Assembly (NCBI GenBank): GCA_030686995.1
Contig: CM060680.1
Location: 82,264,060-82,328,059 of the forward strand
DNA from: Artemisia argyi
Lineage: Eukaryota > Streptophyta > Magnoliopsida > Asterales > Asteraceae
Reading direction: 5' to 3'
DNA length: 64,000 bases
Numbering within the stretch: the first letter of the stretch is position 1; the number at the start of each line of letters is the position of its first letter. Below are positions 56,143 to 64,000 of the stretch, in pieces. A model generated the notes under the pieces. The model was not told where the DNA came from. It ran no database searches and saw nothing but the letters and a program-made list of their open reading frames with translations. Made by a program: the position numbers and the translations under genes.

Positions 56143-58303
56143 CGTATGGGCGATTAACCGTTAGACCACAAAACGCGTTTCTAAGACGATTTGAGTTTTC
56201 AACTTATTAGAAAAAAAGTCAACATATTTTTCACTCCTCCATTGACCAAAAATCATCCAATGATGTTATAAGTCATTCCTTGATTTTTAGGCTTACGGTT
56301 TGATGTCTAAAAGACATTTAATACCAACCGACACTAGACTGAGCCCAGTCTAGACATTATAAGTCATTTTAAATCATTTTTATCACATTAGAAAAGTAAC
56401 ATTTTACTTTTCTCAATTTTACGCAATATTCGTACGTTTTACGTATTACGCGTTTTAGACCCGTGTTTCCAGTTTTTAGCAGGGTTTTACCACCCAAATG
56501 GAACCTACCACTCATTTTATATTTTATTATGGGACATATGGACATGTCTAACAATACTTTAAAGTTCCATAATTTTACGACACCCGGTTTTACGTTTTGA
56601 GGCCTAATCATTTACGGTTGTCATTTCCCGGAGTCAAAACTCTTCCTAATACTTAGGATAATACCAAGCAAAGTCCACACCTTGTCCCCCAAGTTTAGGA
56701 ACTGACCTAGGGGGGGGGGGAATTCAGCCTTGTGTGTCTTGATCTCATGCTAGGAGCCTTAAGATGTGAACATGTGTTCAACTTGGCCTCCAAGTGTTGA
56801 CTAGTCAACAATGTAACCTCCTCATTTGCATATAAATGCCTCTCCTCCCACTCCTTGACCATATGAACGACCCACACACACAACACACTTCATTTTACTA
56901 GTTTACTTCAAGTTCCATCCAAGAAATCAAGTGCAATATCCATACATAAACCCTAGTTTAGTTTTGATTCATCAAAACTACTTCAAATCCTTAGAAACTT
57001 TGGTGATTTCTCTTGAGTTTGAATCCACTCAAGTCACCTCAATTTTCATCATCTCTCTTTCAAGATTACAAGAGTAGAAATATTGCATGAAGTGAAGTGG
57101 GTTGAAGCAAGTCTATCAAAGTCCTATCCTTACATGTTAACTTCCTTTCATCTTTGAAAGCCAAAAGTTGTGAGCCAAACCCTAACTTGATTCTTGTTAA
57201 ATAATCATGTTCATGTTATTTACATGTTATTCTTGCTATATTATGTCTTGTAGTTGTGTCCATGATGTATAAAAATGATTAAAACAAGTTATTGTTATTG
57301 ATTGTTACAACAAGTTACTAAAACAAGTAAACTAGTGACTTTCTTGGTAAGACCTGATCAAAATGGTAAAAATATGATATTTGATCATTACATATTACAG
57401 TAGAGGACTTAACAAGGAAACCGTAGCAACTTGAACCACCCAAAACGAGTATACGAGTCAAAAGTTACGCCCATTTGAAGTTACCAAAATTTTGCGGCAA
57501 ACTGCCAAATACCATTCTGATCAAATTTGGGTTTTGAAAGTCCCACTTCTGGTCCGATTCATCAAAAAGTTAAAACACGAAAGTTGTCCGGAACGCCGTT
57601 TTCGTTCAGGAACAAAGAAACTCGAGACCTAAAAACACTTTCCGAGTGATAAAATTCTTCAAATTCTAAACAGCCCATTTTTAGGCGAAAGTCACAAGAT
57701 TATGGTTATACTTTGAAAGGAACAAGAGGTCTTATGACCTATAATCAAGACCACAACCATGGCTAGAGCCAAGGTTGTGTCTCATGACCTTGAAAAAAGG
57801 ACCAAAGGTCATGGCTAGACCATGACGAAATGACCATACCAACTTTCATAGGCGTAAACATGAAACAAAGAGTTGACGAGAACTTGAACAAGCAATTTGG
57901 ATCTACTTCACTTAAAAGGGAACCATGAGATATTACCAATAGAAAATGGTCATACAAAACTTATGAAACATACCCTAATAACAATCTTCATGTACTAATA
58001 AACTTTCCTAAGTTTATTCAAATATCGGACATGTAACCTTTCGGATCAAAACTTATATCTATATATTTCATCAACTACTACAATAGTAGGGAGCCTCATG
58101 TGAGGAGTTCATTATGTAAGCCGTCGAGTTGAGTTGTGGATTTACGAGTTAAAGTGTCCTGGCTCCTCGAACGCTTACTAACATGACTTCTGAATTATGT
58201 CGGCCCGAACGGTAGTAAACGATATACAAAACATACATGTTCATGAATCTTTTCTTTCAAGGACTTACAATATACATCATACCACATCATGGACTATAAT
58301 GCA

Positions 58304-58422
<119 letters not shown>

Positions 58423-60556
58423 CACTACTTCATATTCTTTACTCCGATCCTAAGTCGCAACATTCGATTATAGGTTGCTCGTAGAAACCTTCACGATTCA
58501 ACCGTTACATTCATTACTTGCTATCTTAACTTAAGGTGAGTTCATAGCCCCACTTTACATTACTTCATTGTTTTACAAACCCTTGGGGGGAATACATGCT
58601 ATTTTTAACCGAGCACAATGTTTTTAAATTGTATGCTTGCCTGATTGTTTTATTATCACTAAGTACCATCCTTGCCAAACCGAGATCCCATATTATGAAC
58701 CATTTAATCACTTGCGAGGGTTACTTGCAAGTGAGCGCGAATATTGTGAATAGGCCTATTGGGATTGACGAATCCCATTTGTATTGACTAAGTTCAAACA
58801 AATGCATTAATATTTGAGACATTAGGTATGGCGGCAAAGTACCTACCGGGATAACTCCGCCGATTGATATTGGTACACGTTAACGTTTTGGTGTCATAAG
58901 CTTAGTATTTGATAATAACTGTTCCGGGCGTGTAACAACGTGGCCCATATTTGTTTTCCAAACATTGGTGTGAGTCTATAGCTCACACTACCAACATATT
59001 GTGTTCAAACGATTAAACAAACTCTATGAATATCACTCAACCTTTGTGTTGACCTCTCAAGCATGTATTTCAGGTTCATGACGATCAAGGATGGCACGGA
59101 AGGGCACGGATACTCAAGAGGGCTATAAATTTTATTATCATTCAAAACTCATTTATTATACATTGTAAACATGGAACCAATTGGGACCTCATTTTATTGT
59201 AATCTCTGATATTTATACAATTTGAATGATAAATCTTTTAAAACGACTCAATTGGAGTTCGTTTTCTATTATTGTGACTATTGTGCCGTCGAGTAACACC
59301 CAGTTTGAATTCCGCTGCATCCATGAGTTGGGGGTGTTACAACAAGTTTGTTTTAAAAACTTCGATTCTAGTTTATGTGATCTCAATACTTGCACTATAT
59401 GAACAATTATATAGTAACTAACTAACTAAGCTAATATTGTATAAGTAAATAAGTAAGTAATGAAAAGAGTTGGAAAGATGAAACCACAACACAAGGATTT
59501 ATAGTTGTTTGGCTACAAGGTCACCTTCCTTGTTCCTACTCCACTCCCCGAGTCACCTACTTGAGAGTTTTCTTCACTATGTCAACAAACTCCCTTATGG
59601 CGGAGAAAACCTTACACACCAATGTACACACCACAACTTTGTCACAACTTAATCACAACTTTTACACAACTTCTTCACACCAATCTACTTCACACCTATC
59701 TTCTTCACACCAATCTTCTTCACACCAATCTACTTCACACCTATCTTCTTCACAACAACACTACTTCACTATTAATTAACTTCTTCTCCCTACACAACTT
59801 CTATTTCTTCTAAACTAATTATTACAAGCACAACACAAGTTCACAAATAATATACACACTATGCACAACTACTCTTCAATACTTCTTGAACTTAGTTGTA
59901 GAAGGAGTGTTCTTCTTTTGCACTTTGGATGAGGATGGATGAGAAAGGATTGAATCACTTGAAACAAGGATTAGTATTCTAATGATCAAAGGGTTTTGGA
60001 AGATGTTTAGAGAGTTTAGATATGAAATTTTCGTGCAAAAGGTGGGGAAAAATTCCAGGTTTAAGGTGGTATTTATAGGAGAAAATTTTTGACAGATTCT
60101 GACACAGGAGCCTGGCCGGTCCCCTTAATTTTAAGGGGACCGCCCCTTATAATTAAGGGGGCCGCCCAGCTGTAACGGACAGAAAACTTGTCATTTAGTG
60201 GGGAAAGTTTATTTGGTGAAAAACTAACTGATATTGGTTAAAAATTTGAATTCATATATTAAGTATGATTAAAACATTTTTCTTTATTACCAAAATTGTT
60301 TTTCAAAAATATATAATATGTTTATATAGTTAAATAAACTTTGTATTAATTAATTTAAATACCCCTTTGATCATGAGATGTATTAAGCACTTGTTTATTC
60401 ATACCTTAGTGATTAAATTGGATAAATTGCTATAAACTAGCTTAATACTTGTTTACGTAATAATCTTACGTTTGATGATTTTACATTTTGTGATCATCAA
60501 AACATAGAGATATCGAAAAATATAAATAACGTTTTTATGCATTATTTATGTCAACA

Positions 60557-60575
60557 ATCTCCCCCTTTTTGATGA
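60557..60575 (-). promoter_or_regulatory. Polypurine tract of right Sirevirus unit
   Basis: The minus strand reads AAAAAGGGGGAGAT next to the TGTTGACA start of the LTR. Further tract-like copies lie near 60642-60655, 60693 and 60711 (plus strand CTCCCC with T-rich flanks), a Sirevirus-like multiplication. Confidence 0.85.
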
Positions 60576-61004
60576 TTACAAAATCTAAACTTATTGAGCG
60601 AAAATTAGTATATATACAAGTATTATTGTAAGTTTATATCAATTCTCCCCCTTTTTGTTAGCATCAAAAAGGTTATCCCGATTTTACTGTAGCTCCCCCT
60701 TGATGTATACTCCCCTTCGTTTTGAGGTCATAAAGAAATCGAGATATGGAATTCTTGCAAAAAATATTTAGTGGACAAGCAACACACATATATATAGCAT
60801 GCAAGAATAGATACTAAACATAACCATAATCATTGATTAAAAAGTTACAACATGCATTACATCAACAAGTAGTGCAAATAGGAAAAGCCTTGAAGGCTTA
60901 CAATCATAAATAAAATAAACCAAAGCTCTAACATGAAAGTCCTCTCTAGAGCTAGCCATCCAAAATGGTTTAAGACAATTTTATTTGCAAAATACCAAGC
61001 TTGT

Positions 61005-61598
61005 TTAATTGGGTGGATTTGATGTTGAACATGGAGATGGTGATGGTGGAGGAGTGTTTGTTGTTGGTGGTGGTGGAGTTGTAGTAGTGCTGGTTGGTAG
61101 TTGATGCAACAAGTTTTCAATGTGTGAAAACATGTATTGTATCTCATCTCTTAGTCCGAACACAATTGTTCGGTTGTGGATGCAACAAAGGCAAGTGTCA
61201 CCATGAGCTTCATGTAAGCTCCATGGGACGGGGTTATAGGTTGGTGGATTGATAGGGGATGATGAGAAGTGTGCATTAAGAGGTGTTAATGAGAGGGTTA
61301 GTGCAAGAGTTGTGTTCTCATTGGTAGGTTGTGATGGTTGAATTATTGGTGGAGGAGACAAGTGAGTGTTTATGTAGTCATTTATGGATGAAGTGGATGG
61401 TATGGAAGAAGTAGAGGTTCCATTTGTTGATGGTGTTTTGGAAGGTGCATTTGGTGCACTAGGAGATGAGTATTGAGGTGGTGGTGATGGGGTGGTGTTG
61501 TCTTCATTTGTGAGGTCAATGAATAGTTGTTTTGGTGGTATAATGACAAGTTTTTGTTTCTTGGCATTGTTTGAATGGGTGGTTCTTGGTGACGACAT
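61005..61598 (-). CDS. Pro/Ser/Thr-rich ORF before the polypurine tract
   Basis: A 197-codon ORF starts MSSPRTTHSNNAKKQKLVII and ends in a Pro/Thr-rich tail (TTTTPPPPTTNTPPPSPSP). It holds a short ordered-looking core, WSLHEAHGDTCLCCIHNRTIVFGLRDEIQYMF (positions about 61235-61130), with a CLCC cysteine cluster. I recognise no family. It lies between the accessory ORF and the polypurine tract of the right Sirevirus unit, so it is probably an element accessory gene or the second half of one. It has no internal stop. The start is the only upstream ATG in frame. Confidence 0.55.
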   Translation of the reverse strand: MSSPRTTHSNNAKKQKLVIIPPKQLFIDLTNEDNTTPSPPPQYSSPSAPNAPSKTPSTNGTSTSSIPSTSSINDYINTHLSPPPIIQPSQPTNENTTLALTLSLTPLNAHFSSSPINPPTYNPVPWSLHEAHGDTCLCCIHNRTIVFGLRDEIQYMFSHIENLLHQLPTSTTTTPPPPTTNTPPPSPSPCSTSNPPN

Positions 61599-62237
61599 GA
61601 TAAAAGGATGAGGTTTGATGAAGGTTGAGGATGATAGAATGTGAATTAAACATGCATGGGGATTATATAGTATGAAAACATGTTTAGAAATAGAATTAAT
61701 TTGAAATTGTATTGTTAGATTCCAAAATCAGTTTAGTTTTTAAGGGAAATGGTAGCTGGGACTAGCAAAAGAGGTCACAAGTTGCAAAAGAAAACAGTGT
61801 AAAAACTGTTCAAGATGGCCGGTCCCCTTAAATGGAGGCCGATCCCCTTAAATTTAAGGGGGCCGCCCATCTGACGACCCAAAACTCAAAATTTTCAAAA
61901 TTTTTTTGGAAAAACGTTATATTCTGTTTTGTTTTTGCAGCAAGCTCTATTTGGGCATTTCACATTTGTTTTGGTCTAATAGAAAGCATACATGTTATAC
62001 ATATATATATACATAAGCTAAGCATGCAAGCAAATATATGGATTAAGTGATAAATCATGCAATCATAAGCATATATAGAACATAATTAAGCAAGTTATCA
62101 GCCTAGTCAAGTAACCAAACAATCATCCAAAAGACATCCAAGTACTTCCGAATATAATTCGGACAAATAGCCCAAAAAAAATCCACGATCAAGAGACATA
62201 AAAATAAATATTGTTCAACAAGCATAAGCTAAACACA
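61599..62237 (-). other. Spacer with palindromic words between accessory ORFs
   Basis: Non-coding. A block at 61815-61866 repeats the CCGGTCCCCTTAA/TTAAGGGGGCCGCC words found in the LTR U3 (60112-60172). Confidence 0.6.
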
Positions 62238-63437
62238 TCATCTCCTTTTCTTCCCGAAGATACCCTTCAAAGTCATCACAATAGATTTGAAGCCACCTCT
62301 AACTTCTTCATGCAAACTCTTTTGTCGTCTAAGCATCTCGGTTGTTCGTTCATGAAGTACTTCTTCGTTTTGATCACTAGGAGATGGGGTTGAATACTCG
62401 GGATAGTCGAGATCCTCTAGATTATCAACGAACTCGGAAAACGAAGGGGTACTAGCATCATGGATGTTTTCCTCCTCATCGTCATCGTCTTGTCGAGAAG
62501 ATGAACCGTGAAAGCTATGACGACGAGATTTTCCCTTGTCACTTCGAGTTCGTCGAGCTTGTTTTAGAGCGAGAGGACGTAAGGTGGGATAGATGGACTC
62601 ATAGATGCTATTGTCAAGATCGGGGTAGTACTCGATAACATGACGATAGAGACGAGTAAGAAACATTCCATATGGAAGATTGGCTTTGGGAGTTTTTCTA
62701 GCACACTCAATCCGTTTGATAAAGAAGTAGGCCAAATTGTATGGCTTTTTGACAGCGATACAATACAACATGTGAGCAAGGCACGCCGGGAGATGGTCCC
62801 GGTGACCTCCAGTACCAAACGCATTCTCACGAATGAGTTCTTCCCAACGCTTCATGTGGAGGTCTAATTCTTTGAGTAGAAGTTGGTATGAAGAGATTTG
62901 GACGTTTTTGGATTTTATTTTTCGGGTTGTAGTGGTATGCTCCACACCAAGGACTTGACGAATTTCGTAAGGATGAGGAAGTTCTGAGAGATAAGGACCA
63001 AAGGTTGGTCGACAACGATGTAGAGATTCGAGGTCCCACTCGTTTGTGAAAATGGCTTGACCTCTAAAAGGAATTTGGAGGATTTGACCAAATTGTTCGA
63101 GAGTTAAGGTGATAAATTCATTTTGGATCATGAAGGAGATGGTGATGGCACCAAGATCATTGGTTTGAACGGTGACTTGGCTATAGAAATCCACTATGAA
63201 ACAAGGAACGATGGGTTCATTGATTTCAAATAGGCAATTGAAGTTGATACTTGTAAACAAGCGATTAATGTAGTCGGATTGAGCAAAAGCTAGATCTACT
63301 ACACGTCCCTCATGAACGTTTCTATCTTCAATTTGTCGATATATACGTCCAATGGAAGGAGATGTAGTAGGGAGTTAGGAAACTTTAGGAATGTAGTTTT
63401 TAGTGTGGGAAAGATCTTTGGTAGTCGCTTTTGGCAT
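62238..63437 (-). pseudogene. Accessory ORF of right Sirevirus unit, one early stop
   Basis: From ATG 63437 (MPKATTKDLSHTK) the frame meets TAA after 20 codons (about 63377), then stays open for about 379 codons to 62238. An internal ATG at 63260 starts the 340-codon remainder. Recognisable text includes LEQFGQILQIPFRGQ, ELPHPYEIRQVLGVEHTT and MLYCIAVKKPYNLAYFFIKRI, then a basic Arg/Ser region and an acidic DDDDEEENIHD stretch. This resembles ORFs called putative plant transposon protein (recall). Its place upstream of the polypurine tract fits a Sirevirus accessory gene. Function unknown. Confidence 0.6.
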
Positions 63438-64000
63438 TTTCACCTAAACACAACAACAATACAAAAGACCAAAATAAATATAAAGAAGAATAAAATTATA
63501 TATATTTTTAAGACTTATGTTGGAACATAAATATACTTCAACTCTAAGACGATAATCCTAAGAAGTAGTTTACCATGTTCATTTTTTTTTTTAAATTTTA
63601 ACTTATTCTAGATATATTTTATGATGTTTAGCAAGTAGTTATGGAAAAATCCAAACGCCCTTTTAAACATCTAAATATATCATGAAATTTGCTAGATTAA
63701 CTTTAGGTTGTATAACTAGCCATTTCTTACGAGTTTCTTATGCATGTGATTTGTTTTCAAAAAGGATGGTTTATGTTTTGACTCAAAAATGTCATATTTA
63801 GTACTAAACCAAACGCTTCCTTAACTAGCCACTTACACTACTAGTATGTCGATATATATATGAATTATATATCTTGACAAGTCCGAATTACAAGTTTTAG
63901 GTTTATAATCTTAACAAAAAAATTACAACGACTTAATTTCGACATTGTTTGGACATAATCCAAACACCTTATAATTGTTTACACAAATATTTTTACTTGG
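63438..64000. other. Upstream part of right Sirevirus unit, no gene seen
   Basis: AT-rich sequence with no recognisable pol. If the right unit is complete, its pol and gag lie beyond the window edge. Confidence 0.4.

Overview
This window is repeat-rich nuclear DNA from a eudicot, most likely a member of the Asteraceae. It is AT-rich with many microsatellites. It carries one multi-exon gene with canonical GT-AG introns and plant-style TATA signals, and most of the rest is LTR retrotransposons. The family assignment rests on recall: the Sirevirus-like gag and extra ORFs resemble retrotransposon ORFs abundant in Asteraceae genomes. No search was run.

There is one convincing host gene. It is a PRP4 (LACHESIS-type) U4/U6 snRNP WD40 protein, encoded by five coding exons between 8544 and 16188 that join to a clean 545-residue frame. 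A small hAT-like MITE (7811-8127) lies about 50 bp upstream of its TATA box. Its 4.2 kb first coding intron holds a SINE with a perfect 20-bp target duplication and a decayed antisense chromovirus fragment.

Layout: 1-3072 is the 5' end of a minus-strand Ty3/gypsy element (gag start, PBS, long LTR). 3073-7810 is decayed intergenic DNA. 7811-16800 is the PRP4 locus. 16801-21600 is repeats and retroelement debris. 21600-49905 is a degenerate minus-strand Athila-like gypsy element split by a 20.5 kb plus-strand Sirevirus-like copia element (26097-46561, TSD gaaaa). That copia element is itself split by a 8.9 kb minus-strand Sirevirus-like insertion (29221-38122, TSD aaggt). A separate 520-bp insert (24987-25506) with a 35S-like promoter layout sits in the Athila protease region. 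49906-53341 is LTR-like debris. 53342 to the window end is a minus-strand Sirevirus array in which one LTR (55683-60556) serves two internal regions, and that LTR is interrupted by a 3.6 kb solo gypsy LTR (55755-59341, TSD acaag) carrying a 5S-rRNA-like segment.

The most unusual signals are these: several elements each carry their own irregularly dispersed short word; the inner 8.9 kb insertion is bounded by two different LTRs yet has a matching target duplication, a 270-bp-arm palindrome, no pol, and an antisense ORF; and the Sirevirus array is joined head to tail through one LTR. Most element genes are broken by stops and frameshifts. The long ORFs of the 8.9 kb insertion are intact, so it is probably the youngest layer of the nest.
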